64,000 bases of DNA from Vitreoscilla massiliensis (GCF_001457815.1 NZ_LN898221.1:62001-126000); one strand, 5' to 3'; numbered from the stretch's first letter, positions 8,739-18,705 are shown. Numbers and translations: made by a program. Notes: generated from the sequence alone by a model not told the origin.

Positions 8739-11700
8739 ATGGCCGACAAAAAGTTACTCTTTCAAATTACACCAGATGGATACCAAGCAATTTTAAATAA
8801 TGAGCCTGATAACAATGGTTTCAAAGTCAAACTCACAAATGCACAAGTAATAGATACAGCAAATGTGAATCGTGGTTCTTTTGCGACTTCAGGCCGCTTA
8901 ATTGGCAGTGACCAAATTACTTTACGTGTAAAAATTGCAGACAGTGTAAATACATATAGCGTTAAAGAATTACGCCTTGTGGATGGCTATGGCGGTAAAG
9001 TTTTCGGCCGAATTTATCGCGAAGATGGTTCCGCAATTGATGTCATCAATCCTGCAAAATTTGCTGTGATTATTGCCAATATCAAGCTTTCTGCTGTTCC
9101 GAATGGTTCAGTCACCATTATTGATAGCAGTGAATCGGATGCGACATTGGCGGGTGCTTTGGATGGTCATATTGCGTCACCAGCAGCACATAAATGGAGC
9201 GCAATCACTGATAAGCCAAACTTGAATACAGGTAATGGTTTGAATGGTGGGGGAAGCTTAAATAATCCACTGACGATTCAATTATCAACACCAAGCACAA
9301 TTACTGCTACTAGCACGAACACAGCAACTGCCAATACATCTGCTGGTCATAGTCATGCAATTGATAAGGCAACAACAGCGATTGCTGGTATTGTGCAGCT
9401 CAATAATACCCTGACAAGTACTTCTGCAAGCCTTGCGCTAACAGCAGCTCAAGGTAAGGTCTTGGAGGATGGAAAAGTTCCATACACTGGTGCCACAAAA
9501 AGTGTTGATTTAAACGGTAAAGATTTTACTAATACCGGTTCTATTAAGCTAGGCAATGGTAGCAACAACGCTACGCAATACATTTACTTGGGAAATCACG
9601 GATTATCTACAGGGAATGGTAACTACTCGTTAATCCAAAATGGTAATTTCGTTGCTTCTGGTAAATTCATAGGCTTGTCGAATTATGGCGTGGATGGCAA
9701 TCACATTTCATCAATTTTTTCTGATGAAAGTAATGCGTATGTGCGTATAGGTGCGACAAATTACACACTTGCATTACAGAAAACCAAAGTTAATGCTGGT
9801 AATGGTTTAGATGGAGGCGGTGATTCTTCAGCAGACCGGACAATTACATTAGGCACTCCAAGCACCATTACAGCCTCAAGCACCAATAATGTTTCTGCAA
9901 TCAGTCATACACATGCGATTGATAAAGCTTCTACAACAACTGCTGGTGTCGTTCAACTTAATAATACGTTGACAAGCACATCCACAGGGCTAGCTTTAAC
10001 AGCAGCACAAGGCAAAGCCTTGGAGGATAAAAAGGCAAATTGGGGTACAACGGCTAGTGATTACAAGATTGGTGATGTGTATACCAAATCCGAAATTAAT
10101 CCTTTAAACATTAATGACACAACCACAAACACTGTTAACTCAAACGGTCATACTCACTTTGTGCCAAATGCGGCAATTGGTACCCGTGGATTGGTTGCTT
10201 TAAATGATACTGTTGGAACGTATTCATTGACAGATGCACCTACAATGACCCGACATACCAGAGATACTTACAAAATACCTGGTACTTCTGCAAATTTAGA
10301 TGATGCTTCATTGCAGCCACTGGCTTTATATAATTTCACTGCAGGAGATGGTGTTTCTTCATTTGCTGGTTTTGGTTATGTACGAACAGCAATGTACAGT
10401 ACAGAATCGCAAATGACACAGACGCTTACACCCTATGTTAATAGTGTTGCACCAAAAATGTGGGTGCGTCAAAAATATGGTGGAAACTGGTCACAATGGG
10501 GGCGCATAGATGGCGCAGACTTTGGAGCTGCGGTAGGTGAAACAGGTTACATTTATAACAAACCAACTACATTAGCCGGATATGGCATCACCGATGCTAT
10601 TAATGTAGTGAATGGGTATGGCCGAAATTCATTAACGGTGGGAAACAGTCAGTATCCAGCATTCAGGCTGGAGCCTACAACCGGTGCATACAGTATGATT
10701 ATGGAATGCAGTGGAACCCAGGGTTACATTGCAATCCGCCCACGTGGTAGTTCTGGCTCTGCAACTTCTCAAACTTTGTATAATTTTCCGTCAAGAAATT
10801 CTGGTTCAGAAAATTTGGCTTTAGACGTTGCTACTACAGACCAATTGTTTGTTAAGAAAAATCTTTACTTAGAAGATTTAAATGATATCCGTACTTTTGG
10901 CTCATACGGCCAAACAACAAATGTCAATGCAACTAATGCACCTAATTACCCATACAACGAAGCTGGCTCTTTACTTGTATTGCCAAGTGCCTACGGAGCA
11001 ATGCAGTTTTATGTGACATTGACTGGAAAATTAGCGATGCGTAATGCCAGTTCAGCTAGCGCATGGAGTTCATGGAGAACTTACACGACTCTATCTGACT
11101 ACAGCATTACCGACGGAGTCACAACCAATACTCAACAAGCAATTTCTGGTGTGAAAACTTTCAGCGACACAACAGGATTTTCAAGTACAAAATTGGTAGG
11201 CTTTTCTTCATGGCAAGACGCAGTGCGTCTAAGTGGCACATTGCCAGTCATCAGCACTGGTTCATTCGGTATAGGGTTTCATGCGCCAAACCGCACGATT
11301 TACTTAATAGACATTGAAAACCAAAGTTACTTAGCCACATTCAATTTTGCTGATGGTAAAGCAACCTTTACGGGAGCACTCAATGCGGCTGGAGGTCTGT
11401 TCAAAGGTACGGTTGAGGCTGCATATTCAAATGTACAAATTCAAGCGGGAACAGGTTTAACTGGTGGTGGCACATTAGCTACCACAAGAGCCTTAAACAT
11501 TGATAAAGCGTCAGCAGCTCAGCTGACTGCGGGCACATTAGACAAGGTATTAACCGCAGACATTGCAAAGCCAGCATTAGATGCCAAAGCCAACAGTGCC
11601 ATCACTATGACTGCTGGTATTGGTTTAACAGGAGGCGGCAATTTAGCAGCTAATCGTACTTTTTCCGTGGAAAAAGCTACAGCTGCTCAGTTGACAGTTG

Positions 11701-12038
11701 GTACTGCAAATAAAGTTGTCACAACTGATGTACTTGCGCCGTTCTTAAACAAAGCATATGTGGATGTGACAAGTTCAAGAAGCCTTGGTGTGACATACAC
11801 AAACAACACCGGTTACGAAATATCAGTTCATGTAGATGGCCGTGTAGACGGCGGTGCGTCAGCTGCAGTGGCATATGTGAATGGTGTAGTTGTGAATCGA
11901 TTACACACGATTTCTCAAAATGGTATTTCCATTATCGGTACTTTTTCTTTTGTCGTGCCAACCGGTGGGACGTATCAAGTTACTGGTATGGGTGTAGCTC
12001 ACTCATCTTCGCCATATAAATGGGTTGAATACCGCTAG
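8739..12038 (+). CDS. phage tail fibre protein
   Basis: 1099 residues from ATG 8739 with AGGA 6 nt upstream; a TTG at 8733 is less likely. Residues 1-130 (MADKKLLFQITPDGYQAILN) look like the phage tail-collar fibre N-terminal domain that docks on the baseplate. Beyond it are shaft-like repeats. One module containing NGLNGGG, PSTITA, H-x-HAIDKA, GIVQLNNTLTSTS and LALTAAQGK occurs at about residues 168-245 and again at about 352-435, with degenerate copies near the C-terminus (GIGLTGGGNLAANRTF). The tip (last 100 residues, Gly/Val rich) is the likely receptor-binding end. The repeats make this gene a hot spot for recombination. Confidence 0.8.
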   Translation: MADKKLLFQITPDGYQAILNNEPDNNGFKVKLTNAQVIDTANVNRGSFATSGRLIGSDQITLRVKIADSVNTYSVKELRLVDGYGGKVFGRIYREDGSAIDVINPAKFAVIIANIKLSAVPNGSVTIIDSSESDATLAGALDGHIASPAAHKWSAITDKPNLNTGNGLNGGGSLNNPLTIQLSTPSTITATSTNTATANTSAGHSHAIDKATTAIAGIVQLNNTLTSTSASLALTAAQGKVLEDGKVPYTGATKSVDLNGKDFTNTGSIKLGNGSNNATQYIYLGNHGLSTGNGNYSLIQNGNFVASGKFIGLSNYGVDGNHISSIFSDESNAYVRIGATNYTLALQKTKVNAGNGLDGGGDSSADRTITLGTPSTITASSTNNVSAISHTHAIDKASTTTAGVVQLNNTLTSTSTGLALTAAQGKALEDKKANWGTTASDYKIGDVYTKSEINPLNINDTTTNTVNSNGHTHFVPNAAIGTRGLVALNDTVGTYSLTDAPTMTRHTRDTYKIPGTSANLDDASLQPLALYNFTAGDGVSSFAGFGYVRTAMYSTESQMTQTLTPYVNSVAPKMWVRQKYGGNWSQWGRIDGADFGAAVGETGYIYNKPTTLAGYGITDAINVVNGYGRNSLTVGNSQYPAFRLEPTTGAYSMIMECSGTQGYIAIRPRGSSGSATSQTLYNFPSRNSGSENLALDVATTDQLFVKKNLYLEDLNDIRTFGSYGQTTNVNATNAPNYPYNEAGSLLVLPSAYGAMQFYVTLTGKLAMRNASSASAWSSWRTYTTLSDYSITDGVTTNTQQAISGVKTFSDTTGFSSTKLVGFSSWQDAVRLSGTLPVISTGSFGIGFHAPNRTIYLIDIENQSYLATFNFADGKATFTGALNAAGGLFKGTVEAAYSNVQIQAGTGLTGGGTLATTRALNIDKASAAQLTAGTLDKVLTADIAKPALDAKANSAITMTAGIGLTGGGNLAANRTFSVEKATAAQLTVGTANKVVTTDVLAPFLNKAYVDVTSSRSLGVTYTNNTGYEISVHVDGRVDGGASAAVAYVNGVVVNRLHTISQNGISIIGTFSFVVPTGGTYQVTGMGVAHSSSPYKWVEYR

Positions 12039-12058
12039 TTTTTTAGAAAGATTGTAAG

Positions 12059-12592
12059 ATGATTGATACTCAATTTGATGTTACAGAACATGTTTGGAGT
12101 TCTGCAATTCTTGAACAAAAATACTTCAAAGACAAAACAAATAAAGTATTTTGTATTGATATTTTGGCCTCTAATGTCGACTCTTGGGAGAATGAAAAAG
12201 GTGTGGATTGGGATGAAATCTCACAAGAATTGGCATTAAAGCTTGTGACTCCACCGGATAATTACCATTACTTCAATGAAGTGAGCCAAGAATGGGAAAC
12301 TAATGATGAATTACAGGCCGCAAAGCTTGAAAACTGGCGACAAGGTGTCATGGATTTAACACCCAAGCAACTTCGCTTGGTACTTTTAGAAAATGGATTC
12401 AATTCAAGTAAAGTTGAAGCGGCCATTACACAAATTGAAGATGAAATGGTAAAAGAAACAGCACTGATTGAATGGCAATTTGGTACAAGCTTTCAACGTA
12501 CAAATCCGAATTTGGTATTGATTGCCACTCAATTACTCGGATTCAATGATTCGCAAATCGATGAAATGTGGAAACATGCTTTGACCCTTTAG
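12059..12592 (+). CDS. tail fibre-associated protein, possible fibre assembly factor
   Basis: 177 residues, 20 nt after the fibre gene. The C-terminal 80 residues follow a pattern common in phage proteins next to fibres: TPKQLRLVLLENGF, then a helix, IEWQFGTSFQRTNPNL and a final helical segment QIDEMWKHAL. Members are often annotated as tail fibre assembly or hypothetical proteins. The N-terminal part (residues 1-95) is not recognised. An exact copy of the uptake-like word TTACAGGCCGC lies inside the gene at 12,311-12,321. Confidence 0.5.
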   Translation: MIDTQFDVTEHVWSSAILEQKYFKDKTNKVFCIDILASNVDSWENEKGVDWDEISQELALKLVTPPDNYHYFNEVSQEWETNDELQAAKLENWRQGVMDLTPKQLRLVLLENGFNSSKVEAAITQIEDEMVKETALIEWQFGTSFQRTNPNLVLIATQLLGFNDSQIDEMWKHALTL

Positions 12593-12595
12593 TAG

Positions 12596-12663
12596 GGGAA
12601 CGTAACAAATTCACCTTTCCCTGAAACCCATAATAAGACCCAATAGGAATATTGGGTTTTTTT
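12596..12663 (+). promoter_or_regulatory. phage late-unit boundary element E2
   Basis: GGGAAC at 12,596-12,601 and CATAAT at 12,629-12,634, 27 nt apart. A perfect 8-bp hairpin, ACCCAATA (12,638-12,645) with TATTGGGT (12,650-12,657) and loop GGAA, runs into a T-run ending at the ATG at 12,664. GGGAAC to ATG is 62 nt, as in E1 and E3. The hairpin plus T-run looks like a terminator for the fibre unit, and the -10-like box lies just before its 5' arm. Confidence 0.6.
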
Positions 12664-14184
12664 ATGTCTCAACAATCAGTGATACTTGATAAAAATGGTG
12701 ACAATTTTCAATTAGCGACACCAGAGGAAATCTACCAGGCTTCAAATGAGGCCATGGTTGATTTCGATTCAGTCACAATCGGGCAAATGCTGGCTTCAAA
12801 CCAGCAAACAATACGAAATCGTATTGAGATATATGGTGCCTATCAATACATGGCCAGTGACCCAATCATTGCAACAGCATTGAATCTGCACGTTACACAG
12901 TCATTAGGTGCACACGAAACCACAAGTGAAGTATTTTTCATTGAATCCAAGCCAGATGCAAAGGGCAATGAAATTAAAATTATTGAGGAATTGCGCGATG
13001 ATTTGGCACCACTACTGAATAAAATGGCCTATGAAATTGCCTATTCAGGTGCGACATTTGGTGATGCTTATGCACGTATCTATTCAAAGCCAAAGACCGG
13101 TGTAGAAGAAATATACTTTGGTGACAAATTACACAGTGCAATCATTCAGCCAATGATGCGAGGTGAAAAGACCATTGGTTATGTTGTTGCTCTTGAGAAT
13201 TCAAACAAACGTGTATCTATGAGCACAATGCAAATTGCACGTTTCAAAATGCCACGTATGGGCATGGTGTCTCAGCAACGAATACTCTTAAATGCTTGGA
13301 ATGACTCAATTCTAGAAGATGATTTGTCAAAACATAAGCCTTTGCCAGATACCATTGGTGGCAGCTTTCTCCAAGATGCTGAACGGCCATATTACTTGCT
13401 TCAAAATGCGCTATTTGGCCTAAATTCAAGCCGCATCATGGATGCTGTTCAAGAGTCATTAATCACTTTGAACATGGAAGGCATGAATAACACGCAGCAG
13501 AAGAAATTCGTGAATGCCATGACCAAGATGTTGACGGCTACTAAGAACAAGCTGCATGAAGCCATATCCGCCGGCAGACCCATTACTGAACGCATTCGGC
13601 ACATTCTACCAGTGAGCAGTGAGAAACAGCTTACTCAAATTGATACCGGCCTCAGTGGTTCTGGTAACTCAAACTCTTTCAATATCGATGACGTGATGCT
13701 GTACGCACGAATGCTTGCAGCAGCCTTGGGTCAAGACCTGTCTATGTTGGGTTTTGCTGACCAGCTATCAGGTGGCTTAGGCGATGGTGGCTTTTATCGT
13801 GTGTCAGCACAAGGAGCGCAGCGTGCTATTTGGATACGCCAAGGTTTTACTGACTTCGTAAATTATGTGATTGATATTCACATGCAGCAAAAATATGGTG
13901 GCATTTTCAAGAATAGGCCATACGAAATCACATTTATTGGTGCCCAAACTGCCTTGGAAAAAGAGAAGCAAGATATTCAAGAGCGCCGTTCTATGTCCAG
14001 TGCAACCACATTACAGGTCATGCAACAGCTTATTGACCTTGGATGGGATGAAAAAAGCATCATCAATTTCCTTAAAAACCAAATGTCGATGGATGAAGAT
14101 GATGCACTGCTGTACGCGAAGCAATTGGCGAAGAAACAAAGCGAGCGGCCACAAGAATCAAACGAACAAGATTTCAACGAATAG
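12664..14184 (+). CDS. phage portal protein
   Basis: 506 residues from ATG 12,664; an in-frame TTG 12 nt upstream lies in the terminator hairpin and is unlikely. The segment MASDPIIATALNLHVTQSLG (residues 60-80) is the portal-type helix where the chain crosses from crown to wing in many portals. FGDAYARIY, a PYYLLQNALFGLNSSRIMDA helix and RRSMSSATTLQVMQQLIDLGWDE near the C-terminus support the call. The portal forms the dodecameric DNA channel at one head vertex and receives the terminase. The prohead protease follows 11 nt later. No terminase is in the window and must lie to the left. Confidence 0.75.
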   Translation: MSQQSVILDKNGDNFQLATPEEIYQASNEAMVDFDSVTIGQMLASNQQTIRNRIEIYGAYQYMASDPIIATALNLHVTQSLGAHETTSEVFFIESKPDAKGNEIKIIEELRDDLAPLLNKMAYEIAYSGATFGDAYARIYSKPKTGVEEIYFGDKLHSAIIQPMMRGEKTIGYVVALENSNKRVSMSTMQIARFKMPRMGMVSQQRILLNAWNDSILEDDLSKHKPLPDTIGGSFLQDAERPYYLLQNALFGLNSSRIMDAVQESLITLNMEGMNNTQQKKFVNAMTKMLTATKNKLHEAISAGRPITERIRHILPVSSEKQLTQIDTGLSGSGNSNSFNIDDVMLYARMLAAALGQDLSMLGFADQLSGGLGDGGFYRVSAQGAQRAIWIRQGFTDFVNYVIDIHMQQKYGGIFKNRPYEITFIGAQTALEKEKQDIQERRSMSSATTLQVMQQLIDLGWDEKSIINFLKNQMSMDEDDALLYAKQLAKKQSERPQESNEQDFNE

Positions 14185-14195
14185 GATGATAAAAA

Positions 14196-15101
14196 ATGGC
14201 AAAAATGACAACCGGTGTTATCCGATACAACATTGCAGACCGAGGCCGTAAGTTTGTTGGCCAACCGCGTAACTTCAATATCCCAAAAGTGGTGGAGTTA
14301 CTTAACGGTGGTGTAGTACAAGAATTGATTGGCAAAGGTGATTTATTTGGCTATCTGGGTCATGGTGTGCGCGAAGAATATGGATTATTTCCAGATGAAA
14401 CTGCAATAGCCAATGTAAATGGCAAAACACAATTGACTTCAATTGACCCATGCTGCCGCACTATTTATCTAAAGGCTTTCCCTGATGGAACCATTGAACA
14501 TGAAGAAGAATTCACAGATACATTCTTAGGCCAAAAGGCTTATGAGTGGCATTGTAAGAAAATCGGTGGTTTTTCTAGTGTATTTGCGCCGAATCCTGAA
14601 AATCCAAGTATGTTTTATGGCTTTGATTACGTCCGTATGCCTAATTTTGATGGCAATCGTGGCTATGTTGCTGATGGTGCCATGTTCGACATAGACCCTG
14701 GGCGGATTACATCAAAGCAACAGGCCTTACTGATGCAAGAGCGCTTGGAAGAACGTCGTGTTGTTATGGATTCAATTTCTCAAAAACTGTTAATAGCAAA
14801 TCAACAGGTATTTGCTGAACAAGAACTGAATGCGCATTTACACGGTGATTTTGACAAATTACAGGCCGCTTATGACGAAGCACAGTTTCAATTGCGCGAT
14901 ATGAAGTTTCTATTGAGCCAAGAAACGCCAAAACACGAACCGATGCTTACCCTGAGTGCTGAAAATTGGCTGACAGAATCAGCAAACCAGTCGGTGATGG
15001 ATTCTATTACTTTAAGCGGTGATGAAATACATTCACTCGAGCCAACAATTGAGCCTTTTGAACAAGATTTATTGGGCAGTATTTTCAATTTCGGTAAGTG
15101 A
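14196..15101 (+). CDS. gp21-like prohead protease with C-terminal scaffold-like helix
   Basis: 301 residues. Two motifs of the herpesvirus-type/prohead serine proteases are visible. FGYLGHG (residues 51-57, candidate catalytic His56) matches the G-x-L-x-H motif of T4 gp21, and GGFSSVF (residues 124-130, candidate Ser127 or Ser128) matches its G-V-S-S-R-G motif. Residues 170-240 are a long charged helix (KQQALLMQERLEERR; FAEQELNAHL), usual for scaffolding cores. The enzyme would cleave the capsid and scaffold proteins during maturation. The unusual point is that protease and scaffold-like helix are in one chain. A copy of TTACAGGCCGC lies at 14,859-14,869. The catalytic call is by motif only. 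Confidence 0.6.
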   Translation: MAKMTTGVIRYNIADRGRKFVGQPRNFNIPKVVELLNGGVVQELIGKGDLFGYLGHGVREEYGLFPDETAIANVNGKTQLTSIDPCCRTIYLKAFPDGTIEHEEEFTDTFLGQKAYEWHCKKIGGFSSVFAPNPENPSMFYGFDYVRMPNFDGNRGYVADGAMFDIDPGRITSKQQALLMQERLEERRVVMDSISQKLLIANQQVFAEQELNAHLHGDFDKLQAAYDEAQFQLRDMKFLLSQETPKHEPMLTLSAENWLTESANQSVMDSITLSGDEIHSLEPTIEPFEQDLLGSIFNFGK

Positions 15102-15108
15102 GTAAAGC

Positions 15109-18100
15109 ATGGCAAACTCAATCAGTCTATCGCATGACGATAATGGTTTTTTGGTCGGTAAGAAATTTGATAGAAGCCAATTTGATTTAAAGCTGAAAGA
15201 AACGTTAACCAATACCAAAGCCATTTTGAAAAAACTGGATGGCCGCAGAATTGGTAACCGCATTTTGGTCTCTGGTCATATCGCAGTTGATGGTGATGTC
15301 AAACAATCGTCACAAGTGGCACCCAAGAGAAGGGTGGTTACCAGCCCACCACCTTCAGCACAGAAAGCAAGTTCTACTGGCCATGGTGGTAATAAAAACA
15401 CCACCAAACGAATTGTGCTTGGACAAAAACCTATCGCCAAGCCCGTAATGCCCATGATTGTATCCTCGCATAAGGGAGTGACAGTTAAAGGCCGTAAAAG
15501 CCAGTCTAGCGCCTCGAATATCGGCAAGGAAGCAATGGATGCACGTGCTGCCAAGCAATTGGCTTTGCGGCAGGAGCGTGCTCAGCAAAAAATCTCACTT
15601 GATGATGCCAAAGAGCAGCGTACACAGACTGATTTACTTGAGACCATTGCAAAGAATATCGGTAAAGGTGGCGGAAAAGATTCAGGCGGCCTGTTATCAA
15701 AATTACTGCCATCTATTCCATTCCTATCAAAAATACCAAAAATGTTAGGTGGGGGCTTGATTGGTGGCCTATTCAAGTTTGGAAAAAAATTAATACCAGG
15801 TTTGGGCTCACCAAATAAGGTTTCACGCTTGGGAGGCTATGCTAAGAGCTTCTCTGAGAGTAAGTTCGGCAAAATGGTCGGCTTATCCAAAGGAGGCTTC
15901 TTAAGCGGCCTTATAGGGGGTAAGGGTGGCACCGGTCTCTTAGGTAAATTAGGCAAAGTTAAAGGTTTAGGGGTGCTAGGCCTTGGCCTCACTGCGCTTG
16001 AATCTGCCAATGTTGAAAACTCTGAAATGGATAGGGGCGATAAGAACAAGCAACACTTGAAAAATGGTGTGAGTTTGGCCGGTGCTTTGACCGGTGGTGC
16101 TGCCGGTATGAAGGTAGGGGCTGTCGTTGGTTCAATAATACCAGGGGCTGGTACAGGTGTGGGTGCCATTCTTGGTGGCATTGTGGGCTCACTGGCTGGT
16201 GCTGGTGTTGCTGACTACGCTATGGATGCATTAGATGATGCCATAGACCCTAAACTAAGCAAAAAGATGTTGGGCTCTTGGGATGGGTTTGTATCGACTG
16301 CAAAGCAGGGGATGAGCACTCTCTGGAAAGAGATGCCAAAGCCGATTCAGGACGCTGGTAATTACGTCGCTGAAAAATATGAAAAGGCGCAAAAGGTCAT
16401 AACCACTGTAAAAGAAGGGGTAGCTGACAGTGTTGGTACCGTGGCCGGTGGTGTACGAAATAATGTGAACGATTCTGCTGTAGGTAAAGCTGTAAACAAT
16501 GCAGTAGAAGGTGCCAAAAAGCTTGTCGGAATTGGTGGCGGTGGTCAAAGTGCTGAGAAACTGGAAGGCAAATTGATTTCCTCCGGTCTTCTTGCAAACA
16601 ATGGAACCAAGGTAAACAAGAAATTATTACGTAAAAATGTACCAGAGAGTGTCTCAGGTGGGCTTGCTCACGCTGGAACGTATGCAGCTGCAATAGATTC
16701 TATTGATTCAGACGTTCAGAAATTTACTGCTTTCCAAGATAGTTACCATATCAATGCAAATGCTGGTTCCTACCATAATAAAGGCTTAGCATTTGATGTA
16801 ACTTACAAAAATGCTAAAGGCGGCAGTGGTATAGCAACAATAAACAATGTAAATGCCAAGCGCTTTCAGCCCAAAGCTGATGCGATTAAGGCAAGAATGA
16901 AGGCCGCTGGTCTAAAAGAAGGAACTGATTTTAAGGTAACGAATGAGTATGACCCTAAAAATAGAGTAGGACATTCTACAGGTGGTCATATTCATGTTGA
17001 AATCCGAAATAAGGAAGCAGCGGCTAAATATGCTGCGTTTAATTCCGGCAAAAATTCAGCAGAAAAAGTTGATGGTAATATTGGTTTAATTCCACAAGAT
17101 TCTCAATTACAACGTAACAACGATGCTGCTCGTCGAGGTGGCTCACCATCGTCATATGTTCCTTCTACCGTTGGCCTAATCCCACAAGATTCACAATTGC
17201 AAAAAAATAATGATGCGGCACGGAGAAGTGGGAATTCAGTGTATGTACCGTCTACTGTAAATATGGTTTCGGGAGCTTCAGCTTCTAAATCTAACAGTAC
17301 AAATTATGAATTTAGTTTTGGAGCCGATGTTGATAATTATATAAAGGAGGCTTCAAAAAAGTATGGTATCGATGAAGAAACACTTAGAGGTTTTATTAAA
17401 ATGGAGGCTGGTTGGACAGGAAAAATGTCTCCGACTGGAGCAATTGGAACGGGGCAATTTATTAAATCAACATGGAATTCATTAGCAAATCGGAAAGATG
17501 GGCAAGAAATTGGGATGACTGAAATTAATAGTTCCAATTTTAGAAAGAAAAATGACCCTAGATATAATAAAAAAGTTAATACATTAGCTACAGGTTTACT
17601 GGCTAGTGATAATGCAAAAATACTAGTAAAAGCTGGCTTACCGGTGACAGGAGAGAATTTATATATGTTACATAATATAGGTCCTGGTGTAATTCCTGCA
17701 TTAAAAGGGAGCGATAATATTTCCAAATCAACAAGATTAGCAATGAAGAATAATGGTATGAAGGAAAATGAATCTCCTGTTCAATTTACCCGGCGTCAAA
17801 AAAATATTTTCCAAAGTCATTTCACAACAGCTAACAAACTTAAAAACACTCAAGAAAGAAAGCCAGTAGCTAAACAAAACTTTTCTCCTAGTAGTACCCT
17901 GTCAAAAGAAAAGCAGATTAGAGTTACTAGTGAAATTAATAAAGTGAAGCAAAATGTCAGTATTGCAAATTCACAAATACCAGAAATACCAATAACATCA
18001 TTGAAAAATCGAAGTATGAAAATTTCGAGTAACAATACAATTGATAATATTAATGAAAATATTGCTCATTTACCATCTCGCCAGTTATCTCAAAAGACGA

Positions 18101-18135
18101 TAGCATATGCTGCTTCCGGTGGAACGACCGGCTGA
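15109..18135 (+). CDS. large tail lysin: tape-measure-like region, M15-type peptidase and lytic transglycosylase domains
   Basis: 1008 residues. Residues 1-150 are polar. Residues 190-390 are Gly/hydrophobic (GGLIGGLFKFGKKLIPG; GAVVGSIIPGAGTGVGAILGG), like membrane-interacting segments of tail or tape-measure proteins. Residues 535-640 resemble an M15/VanY zinc peptidase: H556 and D563 in Y-H-x-x-G-x-A-x-D, and H627-x-H629. Two 30-residue repeats (GLIPQDSQLQ...NNDAARR) start at residues 659 and 689. Residues 735-870 look like an SLT transglycosylase with candidate Glu766 (FIKMEAGW) and IGTGQFIKSTW. The last third (from about 17,280) is distinctly more AT-rich than the first, suggesting the second enzyme was exchanged. 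Likely role: opening peptidoglycan during DNA injection. Confidence 0.7.
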   Translation: MANSISLSHDDNGFLVGKKFDRSQFDLKLKETLTNTKAILKKLDGRRIGNRILVSGHIAVDGDVKQSSQVAPKRRVVTSPPPSAQKASSTGHGGNKNTTKRIVLGQKPIAKPVMPMIVSSHKGVTVKGRKSQSSASNIGKEAMDARAAKQLALRQERAQQKISLDDAKEQRTQTDLLETIAKNIGKGGGKDSGGLLSKLLPSIPFLSKIPKMLGGGLIGGLFKFGKKLIPGLGSPNKVSRLGGYAKSFSESKFGKMVGLSKGGFLSGLIGGKGGTGLLGKLGKVKGLGVLGLGLTALESANVENSEMDRGDKNKQHLKNGVSLAGALTGGAAGMKVGAVVGSIIPGAGTGVGAILGGIVGSLAGAGVADYAMDALDDAIDPKLSKKMLGSWDGFVSTAKQGMSTLWKEMPKPIQDAGNYVAEKYEKAQKVITTVKEGVADSVGTVAGGVRNNVNDSAVGKAVNNAVEGAKKLVGIGGGGQSAEKLEGKLISSGLLANNGTKVNKKLLRKNVPESVSGGLAHAGTYAAAIDSIDSDVQKFTAFQDSYHINANAGSYHNKGLAFDVTYKNAKGGSGIATINNVNAKRFQPKADAIKARMKAAGLKEGTDFKVTNEYDPKNRVGHSTGGHIHVEIRNKEAAAKYAAFNSGKNSAEKVDGNIGLIPQDSQLQRNNDAARRGGSPSSYVPSTVGLIPQDSQLQKNNDAARRSGNSVYVPSTVNMVSGASASKSNSTNYEFSFGADVDNYIKEASKKYGIDEETLRGFIKMEAGWTGKMSPTGAIGTGQFIKSTWNSLANRKDGQEIGMTEINSSNFRKKNDPRYNKKVNTLATGLLASDNAKILVKAGLPVTGENLYMLHNIGPGVIPALKGSDNISKSTRLAMKNNGMKENESPVQFTRRQKNIFQSHFTTANKLKNTQERKPVAKQNFSPSSTLSKEKQIRVTSEINKVKQNVSIANSQIPEIPITSLKNRSMKISSNNTIDNINENIAHLPSRQLSQKTIAYAASGGTTG

Positions 18136-18160
18136 CATAAAAAAATATTGGAGATGCAAA

Positions 18161-18664
18161 GTGCCAAAAAAAATTGCTACAGCTATATTAATATTATTAA
18201 TGTCTAATACTTCTTTTGCGAGCTCTATTCAGCTTAATCCATTAGGAGATGATAATGAATTGATGATTTCTCAAGCTATAAATATAACTGGTTCTTGTGG
18301 AGGGGCAGTTGTCAGAATTTTAGGGGTCGAAGATTATTCTGAAAATTTAAACTTTTATAAAGTTGATATTGATTCTGGCAATATTATCGTCAGAGGTAAC
18401 AACTTTGAAGTTGATGCTAAAGACCTATTAAGTGACCACAATGGGGTGTCTTGCATGGACAGTTCTAAAAGTAATGCGAAATATGTAATGATATGGAGTA
18501 ACTGTTCTGGAAGTGCGTGTGGTGATGATTTTAGCTTTTATTTTATTGACCCAAAAAACGGTAAGAATGTAACTCCTAAATCTAAAAGCAATATTTGTGA
18601 TGCGAATTGTGCTTCACAATTTTTGGGGAATAATTCGCCAAAATCTATAAATCAGTTAGAGTAA
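18161..18664 (+). CDS. small secreted/periplasmic protein encoded behind the tail lysin
   Basis: 167 residues from GTG 18,161 with GGAG 7 nt upstream. Residues 1-22 (MPKKIATAILILLMSNTSFA) are a clear signal peptide with an A-x-A-type end (SFASS). The mature part has six cysteines (for example NCSGSAC, NICDANC), which suggests disulfides and a periplasmic location. It follows the lysin by 25 nt and is AT-rich like the lysin C-terminus, so the two were probably acquired together. A periplasmic inhibitor protecting the lysogen against the lysin, or a superinfection-exclusion protein, would fit, but I do not recognise the family and this is inference. Confidence 0.55.
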   Translation: MPKKIATAILILLMSNTSFASSIQLNPLGDDNELMISQAINITGSCGGAVVRILGVEDYSENLNFYKVDIDSGNIIVRGNNFEVDAKDLLSDHNGVSCMDSSKSNAKYVMIWSNCSGSACGDDFSFYFIDPKNGKNVTPKSKSNICDANCASQFLGNNSPKSINQLE

Positions 18665-18705
18665 ATAAATATATACCTAAATAAATTTTTTTGATTCAAA
18701 GTATA

